This document shows, one piece after another, positions 33,759 to 42,819 of a stretch of 64,000 nucleotides of DNA. The notes under the pieces were generated by a model that was not told where the DNA came from, did not search any database, and worked only from the letters and a program-made list of their open reading frames with translations. The stretch lies in contig JAUSPT010000100.1 in the NCBI GenBank assembly GCA_030652805.1, forward strand, positions 9,465 to 73,464, in the 5' to 3' direction. Origin of the DNA: a bacterium. Its GTDB lineage: Bacteria > JAHJDO01. Positions within the stretch are counted from its first letter, which is position 1. Each line of letters begins with the position of its first letter. Position numbers and translations under genes: made by a program.

Positions 33759-34139
33759 ATGGGAATAGAGAAAAAGGGATTTAAATTCTTAGAAACACAT
33801 GAATGGATTAATGTCTCAGGAAATATCGGCAGAGTAGGTCTCTCGAAGCATGCAGTAAAAGAATTAAATGAGGTGATTTTTATTGAACTCCCTGAAGTTG
33901 GAGTACAAGTTAGCCAAGGCAAACCATTTGGAACAGTTGAATCCGTTAAAGCTGTTTTTGATTTGAATTCACCGGTAACAGGGAAGGTTATAAATGTAAA
34001 TCAATCAATAAAAGACAGTCCTGAAAAGGTTACCTCAGATCCCTATGAAGAAGGATGGATGATAGAAATAGAATTATCCGATATTTCTGAGCTCAATTCA
34101 TTAATGGATTATGAAGAATACAATGGTATATATACCTAA
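33759..34139 (+). CDS. gcvH: Glycine cleavage system H protein
   Basis: The lipoyl carrier of the complex. THEWINVSGNIGRVGLSKHAVKEL precedes the lipoylated lysine in GTVESVKAVFDLNSPVTG near residue 64, and the C-terminus SDPYEEGWMIEIE is standard. 126 residues is normal. It follows gcvT by two bases and an AAAAGGAAGGAATAGTA ribosome site. Confidence 0.97.
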   Translation: MGIEKKGFKFLETHEWINVSGNIGRVGLSKHAVKELNEVIFIELPEVGVQVSQGKPFGTVESVKAVFDLNSPVTGKVINVNQSIKDSPEKVTSDPYEEGWMIEIELSDISELNSLMDYEEYNGIYT

Positions 34140-35463
34140 TACTTCCAGAGATAAGAAAGAAATGTTTGAGGCTATAGGATGTAAATCTATAGATGATTTA
34201 TTTATGGAAATAGATCAGAGAGTTAAGTTAAAGGGCAAATTAAAGCTGCCGAAATCCATGTCTGAAATGGAAGTTGCAGCCCTTATAAAAGAGATAGGGA
34301 AGAAAAATGCTAATTTAGAAGATTACATATCGTTTCTTGGGGGGGGAGCGTATGAACATTTTATTCCGAGTGTCGTAAAGCATATTATAGGCAGGTCAGA
34401 GTTTTATACCGCTTATACTCCATATCAGGCTGAAGCAAGTCAGGGGACATTGCAGGCAATATATGAATATCAGTCTCTTATATGTGAACTTACTGGAATG
34501 GATGTTTCAAATGCATCCATGTATGATGGAGCATCAGCAGTGTCTGAAGCAGCTTTTATGGCATCAAGAATTACAGGACTAAAGAAGATTATTGTCTCAG
34601 AAACAGCTCATCCACATTATCTGCAGGTTTTGAAGACATATACTAGAGCAGCAGGGTTAGAGTTGTATGAGCTGCAGTCTAAAGAGGGGATAGTGGACAT
34701 AGATATGCTCAAAGGATTAATAGATGATAATACAGCGTGTGTAATAATTCAGAATCCAAACTTTTTTGGATGTCTTGAACATGTGGATACTATTGAGCAT
34801 ATTGTCCATTCTAAGAAATCGCTGTTTATTATGTGTATTGATCCTTTATCTCTCGGTATTTTAGCTCCACCCGGAGAATATGGAGCGGATATTGTTGTTG
34901 GGGAGGGGCAGTCTCTTGGTAATAACCTTGCTTTTGGAGGTCCTTATTTAGGGCTTTTTTCCTGCAGGAAGGATTTTCTTCGACAGCTGCCTGGAAGAAT
35001 TGTGGGGAGGACGAAGGATAAAAACGGGAAGACTGGATATGTTCTCACTCTGCAAACACGTGAACAGCATATAAGAAGAGCAAGAGCAACCTCGAATATC
35101 TGTTCTAACCAGGCTTTAAATGCTCTTGCTTGTACTGTATATCTTTCGTGTATGGGGAAACAGGGCATTACCGGTGTAGGCAATTTATGTTTGCAGAAAG
35201 CTCATTATGCTCAACTACAGATTGAGAAGATAGATGGATACGAGCTGAAATTCAAGCAGCCGTTCTTTAAGGAATTTCTTATACAATGTCCCGAAAATCC
35301 TGAAGAAATTAATAAGAGGTTATTAGAGCACAAGATCATTGGCGGTCTCTCAGTTGACAAATTTTATCCTGAATTAAAAGATTGCATGCTTGTGTGTATA
35401 ACTGAGATGAGAACAAAAGAACAGATTGACAGATTTGTTAATGTACTGGCTAAGATAAGTTAA
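34123..35463 (+). CDS. gcvPA: Glycine dehydrogenase (decarboxylating) subunit 1 (P1)
   Basis: The alpha-type half of a split P protein, a PLP-dependent decarboxylase. The start at MVYIPNTSRDKKEM (34123) matches the usual opening of GcvPA better than the 12-base upstream ATG. YTPYQAEASQGTLQAIYEYQSLI, SMYDGASAVSEAAFMA and GEGQSLGNNLAFGGPYLGLF are typical. The catalytic lysine lies on the partner subunit, GcvPB, which is not encoded downstream; the gene is followed by a convergent dehydrogenase. Contains an eight-G run at 34339-34346. Confidence 0.95.
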   Translation: MVYIPNTSRDKKEMFEAIGCKSIDDLFMEIDQRVKLKGKLKLPKSMSEMEVAALIKEIGKKNANLEDYISFLGGGAYEHFIPSVVKHIIGRSEFYTAYTPYQAEASQGTLQAIYEYQSLICELTGMDVSNASMYDGASAVSEAAFMASRITGLKKIIVSETAHPHYLQVLKTYTRAAGLELYELQSKEGIVDIDMLKGLIDDNTACVIIQNPNFFGCLEHVDTIEHIVHSKKSLFIMCIDPLSLGILAPPGEYGADIVVGEGQSLGNNLAFGGPYLGLFSCRKDFLRQLPGRIVGRTKDKNGKTGYVLTLQTREQHIRRARATSNICSNQALNALACTVYLSCMGKQGITGVGNLCLQKAHYAQLQIEKIDGYELKFKQPFFKEFLIQCPENPEEINKRLLEHKIIGGLSVDKFYPELKDCMLVCITEMRTKEQIDRFVNVLAKIS

Positions 35464-35466
35464 AGC

Positions 35467-36501
35467 TTAAAAAGAGATAAATGCCTTAATCACACCATCT
35501 TTGTAATTTGAAACAAGTTCAAAAGCTTCAGCAGCCTGTTCTGGTTTAAATCTATGCGTTATGAAAGGATCTAATTTTATTCTGTTTTGAGCAATATCTT
35601 CTACAACTTCAGGAAGTTCTCTGCGCTGGCGGCGGATATTTATAAGTGTTAATTCTTTTCTGCGCATTTTATCAGGGACAAATGATACGGTTTCTGTTTG
35701 GGGAATTCCTATCATTATTAATTTTCCGCCAGGTCTTAATATATCTATTGCCTGATCAAGTGTTTCCTGTTCTCCTGCACATTCAAACACAATATCAATG
35801 CCGTCTTGACAGATGCTTTTTATTTTCTCAATAATATTTTCTTTGTTTGGATTAAATCCATAGTTTATATTGAGCTTTCTTGCAACATCTAATCTTTCAT
35901 TAATTAGATCAGTTCCAAATATATTTTCCGGATTTTTTAATTTTGAAAAGATCAGCACAGATAGCCCTATTGGCCCCATGCCAAGTATTGCGATATTCTG
36001 ATGTGTTTTTTGTTTACTAATCTTTACAGCATATGAACCAATACATAATGGCTCTGTTAGGACTGCTTGTTCAAAGCTCATAGTATCAGGAACTTTACAT
36101 AGACTAGCCTCAGGCATTAAAATATATTCTGATAGACAGCCCTCTGCCTGTCCTGGGCATCCGAGAAATTTGAGGCTTCTGCAGGTGTTTTCTCTGCCTA
36201 TAAGACACTGGTCACACTTTCCACAGGTAATTGCCGGGTCTATAGCCACCTTATCTTCAATTTTTATCTTTTTAACTTCAGATCCTATATCTTCAACCAT
36301 GCCTGAGCATTCATGTCCTAATGTAAAGGGATATTTAACGACTTGTGAGCCAATTCTTCCAGTCTTATAATAGTGAACATCTGAGCCACAAATGCCTACG
36401 GATTTTATTTTAATCAATACATCGTCTGAGTTAACTATTTTTGATTTGGGAATATCCAGCACTTCAAGTTTTCTCAAATCTACAAGTTTGATCGCCTTCA
36501 T
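35467..36501 (-). CDS. Zinc-dependent polyol-type dehydrogenase (sorbitol/xylitol-like)
   Basis: A 344-residue medium-chain dehydrogenase. Catalytic zinc ligands are in GICGSDVHYY and LGHECSGMV; the structural zinc site CGKCDQCLIGRENTC is complete. The Rossmann motif LGMGPIGLSVLIF precedes FGTDLINERLDVA, an acidic switch that points to NAD. KYPFTLGHECSG and the C-terminal HRFKPEQAAEAFELV resemble sorbitol/xylitol dehydrogenases. It starts one base before the preceding isomerase-like gene ends. Probably oxidises a sugar alcohol or sugar released by the upstream hydrolases; substrate unknown. Confidence 0.9.
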   Translation of the reverse strand: MKAIKLVDLRKLEVLDIPKSKIVNSDDVLIKIKSVGICGSDVHYYKTGRIGSQVVKYPFTLGHECSGMVEDIGSEVKKIKIEDKVAIDPAITCGKCDQCLIGRENTCRSLKFLGCPGQAEGCLSEYILMPEASLCKVPDTMSFEQAVLTEPLCIGSYAVKISKQKTHQNIAILGMGPIGLSVLIFSKLKNPENIFGTDLINERLDVARKLNINYGFNPNKENIIEKIKSICQDGIDIVFECAGEQETLDQAIDILRPGGKLIMIGIPQTETVSFVPDKMRRKELTLINIRRQRRELPEVVEDIAQNRIKLDPFITHRFKPEQAAEAFELVSNYKDGVIKAFISF

Positions 36502-36502
36502 T

Positions 36503-37624
36503 CTAGGTTAGTATCCTTTTTACCACATCTATTGTTTTCCCTGCATCACCTGTTGCCTGAGCTTTCTTTAACTCATCTCGTCTGTCATAAATCATAAGAG
36601 CCTTTTTCATTACATTGGCAAACAGCTCTCTGGAAAGAGACATTGCTTTTACAGGGTCCATCCTATAAGTAAACTGATCTTCACCGAACCATCCCTGATA
36701 TCCTGTATCAATTGCTGCGTAACAGAAATCTGCAAGCCTCCAGTTATCTCCCGTTCCGGCAACTCTGTCCTCATCATTGGAATGCAATTTTGCGTTATTA
36801 ACATGAAAATTGACAACAGGTATGCCAAATTTCTTAGCTGTGTATAAATTATCTGCCGGCTCATTTCCATACATCTGCTCATGTCCGTAATCTATTGCAA
36901 CACCCATGTTTTTCCCTCCGCAGGCAGAGTTGACACAGTCTGCAACAAGCATTGCCTTTGGAGTTGTTGATATGATCATATTGCCTTCTCTTGGCTCGTG
37001 CAGCTTTGCTTCAATTCCGAATTTTAAGCCGAGCTTTTTAGCTTTTTTATTTATCTCAATACATCCTTGTACAAATCTGTCAAGAAGTACGCCATAGTTG
37101 GCCTGAAAGTTATAGTCCCAACCATCAGAACCAGGCCATAGGGCAACGCTTGCGCATCCAAGCTCCTTTGCTATCTCAATCCCCTGAAGCGCTATCTCAA
37201 GTGCGTCTTTTCTTACTGCAGGATTTGCATTTGTTATCCCGCCGAGCTTCCACTTTGGATCAGTCCACAGGTTTGTATTCATATTTGTTGGCGTAATTTT
37301 ATACTTCTTAAGCGCTTTTTTTACTTCATCTATGAGCTTTTTGTTCTTTCTGTAATTTTTGTCTATAAAAACAGCCTCATGAAATTCTATTCCAGCTATT
37401 CCTGCTTCTGCTACTCTTTGTATTTGTGAAACGATATCACTTTTGAAATTTTCCTTATTACTGTTATATCCAAGAGGTGCAAACCTGTCGCAGAAGTCCC
37501 CTGCGCACCAATGTCCCGCAGCAAACTTTATTTCGTATGTTTCAAAAAACGCATCAAGCTTTTTCCCTTCAAGATATCCTTGAAATTTTGGGAGTTGACT
37601 CAGGGTATTTTTGTCCGCTTTCAT
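36503..37624 (-). CDS. Xylose-isomerase-like TIM-barrel sugar isomerase
   Basis: 373 residues with a TIM-barrel of the xylose-isomerase/AP-endonuclease-2 superfamily. Metal-ligand type segments are IEFHEAVF near residue 76, GIEAKLHEPREGNMI near 205, GVAIDYGHEQM near 247, and NFHVNNAKLHSNDEDRVAGTGDNW near 275. The last resembles the D/H/E metal cluster of bacterial sugar isomerases of the RhaI/xylose isomerase kind. The opening KFAAGHWCAGDFCDRFAP is unusual. In the polyol cluster it is expected to isomerise a hydrolase-released sugar; substrate not determined. Confidence 0.85.
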   Translation of the reverse strand: MKADKNTLSQLPKFQGYLEGKKLDAFFETYEIKFAAGHWCAGDFCDRFAPLGYNSNKENFKSDIVSQIQRVAEAGIAGIEFHEAVFIDKNYRKNKKLIDEVKKALKKYKITPTNMNTNLWTDPKWKLGGITNANPAVRKDALEIALQGIEIAKELGCASVALWPGSDGWDYNFQANYGVLLDRFVQGCIEINKKAKKLGLKFGIEAKLHEPREGNMIISTTPKAMLVADCVNSACGGKNMGVAIDYGHEQMYGNEPADNLYTAKKFGIPVVNFHVNNAKLHSNDEDRVAGTGDNWRLADFCYAAIDTGYQGWFGEDQFTYRMDPVKAMSLSRELFANVMKKALMIYDRRDELKKAQATGDAGKTIDVVKRILT

Positions 37625-37628
37625 TCTT

Positions 37629-40550
37629 TCAATCTCCTGTTTTGTTATATTCGAGAATTTCTACTTTACCAAATATTCCATAAGATACAAACTTATATTT
37701 ATCTGTCCATTTTTCTTCCTTGCAAAAATGTCCGGGACCTACTGATTTTAATTTACCTTTGTAGTGGAGCGGACCCAGCATATTTCTCAGGCTTCCAACA
37801 AGCTCAAGACTGATTTTGTTAGTGCCTCTCTTTAGAAGTTTTGTAATATCCAGTTCATATGGCTCCCAGCACAAAAGACCGGCTTGCCTGTTGTTTATCT
37901 TTATATTTATTATCGCTGCCTTATGCTTATTAATCTTGAGTATATATTTCCTGTTTTTCTTCTTATCGACGGACATATCCTGTTTATACGTTATTGAACC
38001 CGGATAAAATGGAAAACCCTGTCCTACCCAATTACCTGTTTTAAGTTTGTCTTTTGCCTTCTCAAGTACAAGATTATCCTTGTTGACAGTGAAGTCTCCG
38101 AGTATATAACAGTTTTCCAGCTCAACATCCTGCTGGTATTTCTTTGTCACAAGCAGAACTTCATTTTTCCCATTTTTCAGATATTTGGCTATATGAATTA
38201 ATTTGAAACTTATATCAATGTACCACTCAGGGTTTTTATACATAACTTTTTTGTTATTAATAAAAATATCAAAGTTTTGCGGCTCTTCAATCAACAAATT
38301 AATATTATTAGCAGAATCCAGATTTGATAAGAATTCAAATTTCAGAGAGACTTTTGCATTGTCTAAGTCTTTCATATTCTTGTATGCTTTCCAGAATTGA
38401 ACGCCACTGTTACTCTTTATCTCAGGCAATCCGAAGTGTTCTCTGATCTGTTCCTGAGCTTTCCATACAGGGAGGAGCATTCTGCTCTCTTCTTTATCCT
38501 GTATTCTGTATTTACAGAAATCAAGTGTCAGAGCATTCATATGAGACAAATCAATATCCCATTTGTCCTCTGAAACTGCTGCTTTTTGTGTCTCCATTTT
38601 CTTTCTTTTCACAGCTTTTGGTTTCTTCTCTGGATTTAATGACAGAAGCAATGAACCTGTCGGATATATATGCTGTTGTGTTTCAGCATATCCTGCTGTG
38701 TTTGTAGTTTCAATTTCACATACATCTCCAGCTTCAGAATCCCATTTTTCAAAAACACCTTTCCCCTTCATCTTTATCGTAAGATCAAGCCCCATTTTTC
38801 TGTTCGTATTAACTAAAAACAGAAACTTGTTTCCATCTATTTCTCTGAGCTGATAGATAATATCTTTTGTATCATCTTTCTTCTCACCTGAAATTTGGAC
38901 TTCTTTTTTCAAGACTTTATTGAGTGTTTTTTCTATTTTATGCTTATCGTTCTCTATAACAATTGCGTCTTTATCTAAAAACTTGTTTATCTCATTATTC
39001 AGGCTTCCGTCTATTCTATTGGGCAGTTTACCTATGGTTAGAATTTTTCCACCTTGTGCAGTAAAATCCCTTAGTAGCTTAAATGTATTGCTATTCCAGG
39101 TGATAGAGTAGGGGATAATTACTAATTTGTATCCAGCTTTTCCAATTACAAATTCCCCGTCTTTTATTTTACCGTACTTCTCGATTACCATCTCATCCCC
39201 ATAATCAAAATCCCTGTGAATCTCAAGAAGATTCTTGGAAAGCTTCAGGAATTCATCATCCAGTTTGCTCAGCGCTTCCGTTCCTTTTGGATGATATACA
39301 CTCCATGCGCTTCCTATTGGATGAAGAACCAGAATATCTCTTATAGCTTTTCCCTGAGACAGAATAAAACTCAGTCTGCCATAATAATCCTCTACTTTCT
39401 TATAATACTTCCACCATGGAGATTGATAATGGATTGAGGCAGGATAATCCCTCTTTCTGCAGCCTTTTAGAGAGTATAAAGATAGGTGCTGGCATCTGAA
39501 GTTTACACCAAGCGCATACTGCCAGTCTCCAACCCATTTCTGCCCCTCAAAACTGAAATCCCAGCCTGTGCATCCATAAAGTTCTGACAGGACTCTTTTA
39601 CGCCCAAGTTGATTTGCGACAGAAGAACACTGTTTTACTGTAAAAATTTCCGATATTCTTTCACAGAGAATATCTATCCCCGGCTGATGCATATACATAT
39701 AATGAGGCATTGCTGCTCCAATAACGCGAATTTGGGATTCCAAAGTTTGTTCTGCAAGGTAATGTCCTGTTTGCTGAAGATTGTGTTTTTCGCACCAGCT
39801 ATAAATATTCTCGGAAAAGTTCTTGAGGAATAGTTCTGTTACGCATTTCCAGTAATTATATCTATGTTTTTTAAAATTGCCCGTTTCATATATTAAAGAG
39901 GGAAGTTTATCAATAATACTGTAATTGCATCTTGAGTTAAAATGTTCCGGAAGTTTATCTGTCCACGGCAATACAGCCTTTACTTCTTTGGGTTTGACTT
40001 TAGTGAAACTGGCCCAGTGATGATAATTGGGCTCATCAGTAAAAATACCAGGTATTGTTTTACCGAAATCTCCGCCAGCTTCTTTCAAATAAGCTTCATG
40101 TGTGCTTTTTATAAAAGCATCAACTGCTTCTTTACTCATTGTGTCAAGATATGAAGCTCCGTTATACCACGGGCTGTCAGGAGCATACTCAAAGGTTATT
40201 GTTTTTTCTCTAAAGACAATTCCTTTATTTCTGTATTTCTTATTCTTTGATGTAACAATTCCCCCTGCTGCTCCGCTTGGCCAGCGGTCTTCATCATAGA
40301 GCCATGCGTTCATTCCTGTTTTTTTAGCCTCATCAACACATGCCTTTATCATCTTCATCCATTCCCGAGACAGGTATTCTGTAATAAGACCAACCCTGGA
40401 ATGCATGAAAAAACCACCCATGCCGGCTTTTTTCATCTCCCTTATCTGTCTTCTAAGTTCAGCTTGTTCCAGCTTATCATTCCAGCTCCAGAACGGTGCT
40501 CCTCGCCAATCTTCACCTGGATTTTTAAATGTTTTTTGTATCTGGTTCAT
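37629..40550 (-). CDS. Glycoside-hydrolase-like protein with TIM barrel and jelly-roll C-terminus
   Basis: A 973-residue protein without a signal peptide. It opens GAPFWSWNDKLEQAELRRQIREMKKAGMGGFFMHSR and WLYDEDRWPSGAAGG (residues about 15-96), the signature of a large hydrolase family related to GH106 alpha-L-rhamnosidases. FTDEPNYHHW near 171 supplies a candidate catalytic acid. The C-terminal 250 residues include GH2-type beta-sandwich strands (DIFINNKKV, INIKINNRQAGLLCWEPYELDITKLLKRGTNKISLELVG). It is two genes upstream of the polyol dehydrogenase and likely acts on imported glycans or glycosides. A 28-bp regulatory site lies upstream. Confidence 0.8.
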   Translation of the reverse strand: MNQIQKTFKNPGEDWRGAPFWSWNDKLEQAELRRQIREMKKAGMGGFFMHSRVGLITEYLSREWMKMIKACVDEAKKTGMNAWLYDEDRWPSGAAGGIVTSKNKKYRNKGIVFREKTITFEYAPDSPWYNGASYLDTMSKEAVDAFIKSTHEAYLKEAGGDFGKTIPGIFTDEPNYHHWASFTKVKPKEVKAVLPWTDKLPEHFNSRCNYSIIDKLPSLIYETGNFKKHRYNYWKCVTELFLKNFSENIYSWCEKHNLQQTGHYLAEQTLESQIRVIGAAMPHYMYMHQPGIDILCERISEIFTVKQCSSVANQLGRKRVLSELYGCTGWDFSFEGQKWVGDWQYALGVNFRCQHLSLYSLKGCRKRDYPASIHYQSPWWKYYKKVEDYYGRLSFILSQGKAIRDILVLHPIGSAWSVYHPKGTEALSKLDDEFLKLSKNLLEIHRDFDYGDEMVIEKYGKIKDGEFVIGKAGYKLVIIPYSITWNSNTFKLLRDFTAQGGKILTIGKLPNRIDGSLNNEINKFLDKDAIVIENDKHKIEKTLNKVLKKEVQISGEKKDDTKDIIYQLREIDGNKFLFLVNTNRKMGLDLTIKMKGKGVFEKWDSEAGDVCEIETTNTAGYAETQQHIYPTGSLLLSLNPEKKPKAVKRKKMETQKAAVSEDKWDIDLSHMNALTLDFCKYRIQDKEESRMLLPVWKAQEQIREHFGLPEIKSNSGVQFWKAYKNMKDLDNAKVSLKFEFLSNLDSANNINLLIEEPQNFDIFINNKKVMYKNPEWYIDISFKLIHIAKYLKNGKNEVLLVTKKYQQDVELENCYILGDFTVNKDNLVLEKAKDKLKTGNWVGQGFPFYPGSITYKQDMSVDKKKNRKYILKINKHKAAIINIKINNRQAGLLCWEPYELDITKLLKRGTNKISLELVGSLRNMLGPLHYKGKLKSVGPGHFCKEEKWTDKYKFVSYGIFGKVEILEYNKTGD

Positions 40551-40632
40551 GATTGCTCCTCTTCTTGGTTATTTGTTATTCTTTGTGCCTCTGCGCCTTT
40601 GTTACTTTGTGCCTTATTTGTTCTAATTATGA

Positions 40633-40688
40633 TTTATATTAGAAAGATAAGCTATAACAATTTTAAGAAAAGCTAGGAGGATTTTAGG
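40633..40688 (-). promoter_or_regulatory. Promoter and 28-bp direct-repeat site upstream of the 973-residue hydrolase
   Basis: On the minus strand, TTGTTA (40660-40655) and TATAAA (40638-40633) are 16 bases apart. Adjoining it upstream is copy 1 of the repeat, with ATTTTA at 40660-40665 and 40681-40686 (plus-strand coordinates), 21 bases apart. Confidence 0.6.
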
Positions 40689-40734
40689 GCTTGTCAGATA
40701 ATACTTGTTCTATTTGTTGAATTGGTTGTCCTAT

Positions 40735-42795
40735 TCATTTTACTTGAAGAACAATCACAAAATACCTTTTTATGCCTTCCATGGAGAAACTTATTTTGCC
40801 ATTATTAATTTGTCCTTCTCGTGACTCAATTATGTCGGGTAAATATAGTAATGCTTTTTGTACAGGAGCAGTAATATTAACATTTCTGTCACCTGTTTTA
40901 TATCTAATATGTCTTATCAACGGTTGATTATTCATTCTATTTACATAAACTTTATCTGGGATAATCTCGAAATCATTAGAAAGTCCGTGAACAATAATCT
41001 TATTATGCTTTCTGTATATGCGATATAACCAGCCCTCTGGAACTTCCACAGATATTGCATTATCAGGAATTTGTTCTTTTACCTTATTAATTACACCATT
41101 AACAATATTTTTATCCAGACATCTACCTGAAGTCCAGTAAAATGAGCCTTTGCCTCTTTTTATTTCTATCCACCTAGAGATTATTCTTTTACCTTTGTAT
41201 TCACCATGGCAGGATAAGGATATATCCCTTTTCGGACATTTACGAAGCTCAAAAAAAGCATCTATATCAACATCTCTTTCAGGTTCCTTGATATCTACAT
41301 TGATACCAAAAGACGAAAGAAAAGTTGTTTTCTCAGTATGTCCCCTTTCATCTCTTAAGCCTAATGGTCCTGAGCCTATAACTTTCCCGCCTTGCTCAAT
41401 ATATCCGATGATCTTTTCCCGAATATTGTCAGAAATGCAGTTAATATCACATAGTATCAAAACAGGATAATCCTTAACTGAAGGGATATCTTCCACTACA
41501 TCAAATTGCATATTTTTTTCAAAAAGAGTTATAGCAACGCTTCTGTAGGAAGTAACATAATCATCTTCAGTGTCCCCATAAAAAACCTGCGTTTCAAAAG
41601 AAAAATAAAGAGCAATGTTTGCCATGCTTTCTCCATTGAATAATTCAGGATATTTTTCTTCAAAAAGATATCCTTCTTTTACAATATCCGATTCATCAGG
41701 AAGCAATTTTAAGTTCTTTTCAGGAATACCTAATCTCCCCTTCAGAGTAGATATCCATGAACTTGTTCCAACTAGTTTGTTAAATGCCCAGATGAGAAAC
41801 GCAGCATCAGGAAAATGTGCATAGCCCAATCCAATATTGGGAAGATTCTTTTTAGATGAAATTGCCTGATGAAGCATAATATCTGGTATTCTTTCTAAAT
41901 AACCCTTATTAGACGAAACAAACTCTTTGCACATCTCCAGCATAAGATGATTTACTGATTTTGACAGAGTTTGAGAGCTTAATCCACTTGCATTCAGGCA
42001 CTTTCCTGCACTTTTAGAACAACAGGTCATCAATGGAAAGTCACTTCCTAATTCATCTCTTACTATGGCAAGGAAATCGGCTGAATCATTGTAGCGCATC
42101 TCAACCCAGTCTTTGAACGCATCAGACTCATAATTCCCCCAAAAAGTTTTATCAGCAGCATCAGGAAGTTCTTTTCTATAAAGCGTTTTGTATTTTTCCC
42201 GGCAATATGGACAACGACATCCTTCCCATCTAGGATAATAAATCACATCATCGCACATAAGCCCATCTATTTTTGTCTCAGCCATTAACTTTTTCAAATA
42301 TAGTTTATATGCCTCCCTGAATTTTTTATTATTCATGCAAAATATCTCTGCCTCATAATCAGGTAAATAGCAGGGTTTTCCTGTTCTTACACTTATCATC
42401 CGAAAATCATTTAACTTAGTTCCATTACATATAAGTGAGTTTGCCATTTCTTTTGAAGGATAAAAAGGCACATGATGCCTGTTTTTGTAGTAAATATTCC
42501 ATTTCTGCTCCTTGTTTTTTGGCCTATGTACAAGGTTTGCAGAGTGATGATCAAAAAGCTTTATTCCTTGTTCATGCAGTGTATTTGCAATGAAGTTTAG
42601 AAGTTCATGAAGTCTGTCCCAGATATATATATAGTCCCATCTAAAATGAGCACCAAAAATGATAGCTGTATCGATCCCGGCTGCTTTGAATCGCTCAGCT
42701 TTTTTTATAATCTTTTCTTCAATCCCTTTATCAGGATATATCAAATCTTCCCATAAGATCCACCAGCTAGCCATTCTGTAAGTATTTTTATTCAT
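40735..42795 (-). CDS. Cytoplasmic GH42-like TIM-barrel glycosidase with trimerisation-like domain
   Basis: The 686-residue product has no signal peptide. The N-terminal half is a TIM barrel (FKAAGIDTAIIFGAHFRWDYIY; KIDGLMCDDVIYYPRWEGCRCPYCREKY near residues 173-203, with a zinc-like CRCPYC). The C-terminal half has a class I glutamine-amidotransferase-like fold (YPVLILCDINCISDNIREKIIGYIEQGGKVIGSGPLG), as in the trimerisation domain of GH42 beta-galactosidases. It therefore resembles the 'beta-galactosidase trimerization' group of hypothetical hydrolases. Substrate unknown. Confidence 0.72.
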   Translation of the reverse strand: MNKNTYRMASWWILWEDLIYPDKGIEEKIIKKAERFKAAGIDTAIIFGAHFRWDYIYIWDRLHELLNFIANTLHEQGIKLFDHHSANLVHRPKNKEQKWNIYYKNRHHVPFYPSKEMANSLICNGTKLNDFRMISVRTGKPCYLPDYEAEIFCMNNKKFREAYKLYLKKLMAETKIDGLMCDDVIYYPRWEGCRCPYCREKYKTLYRKELPDAADKTFWGNYESDAFKDWVEMRYNDSADFLAIVRDELGSDFPLMTCCSKSAGKCLNASGLSSQTLSKSVNHLMLEMCKEFVSSNKGYLERIPDIMLHQAISSKKNLPNIGLGYAHFPDAAFLIWAFNKLVGTSSWISTLKGRLGIPEKNLKLLPDESDIVKEGYLFEEKYPELFNGESMANIALYFSFETQVFYGDTEDDYVTSYRSVAITLFEKNMQFDVVEDIPSVKDYPVLILCDINCISDNIREKIIGYIEQGGKVIGSGPLGLRDERGHTEKTTFLSSFGINVDIKEPERDVDIDAFFELRKCPKRDISLSCHGEYKGKRIISRWIEIKRGKGSFYWTSGRCLDKNIVNGVINKVKEQIPDNAISVEVPEGWLYRIYRKHNKIIVHGLSNDFEIIPDKVYVNRMNNQPLIRHIRYKTGDRNVNITAPVQKALLYLPDIIESREGQINNGKISFSMEGIKRYFVIVLQVK

Positions 42796-42819
42796 AATAT
42801 CAAATCGAATAACGAATTC

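Noticed and set aside
36503-37624. L-rhamnose isomerase as a definite name
   Set aside because: The barrel and metal motifs fit the wider xylose-isomerase-like superfamily; nothing seen fixes the substrate.
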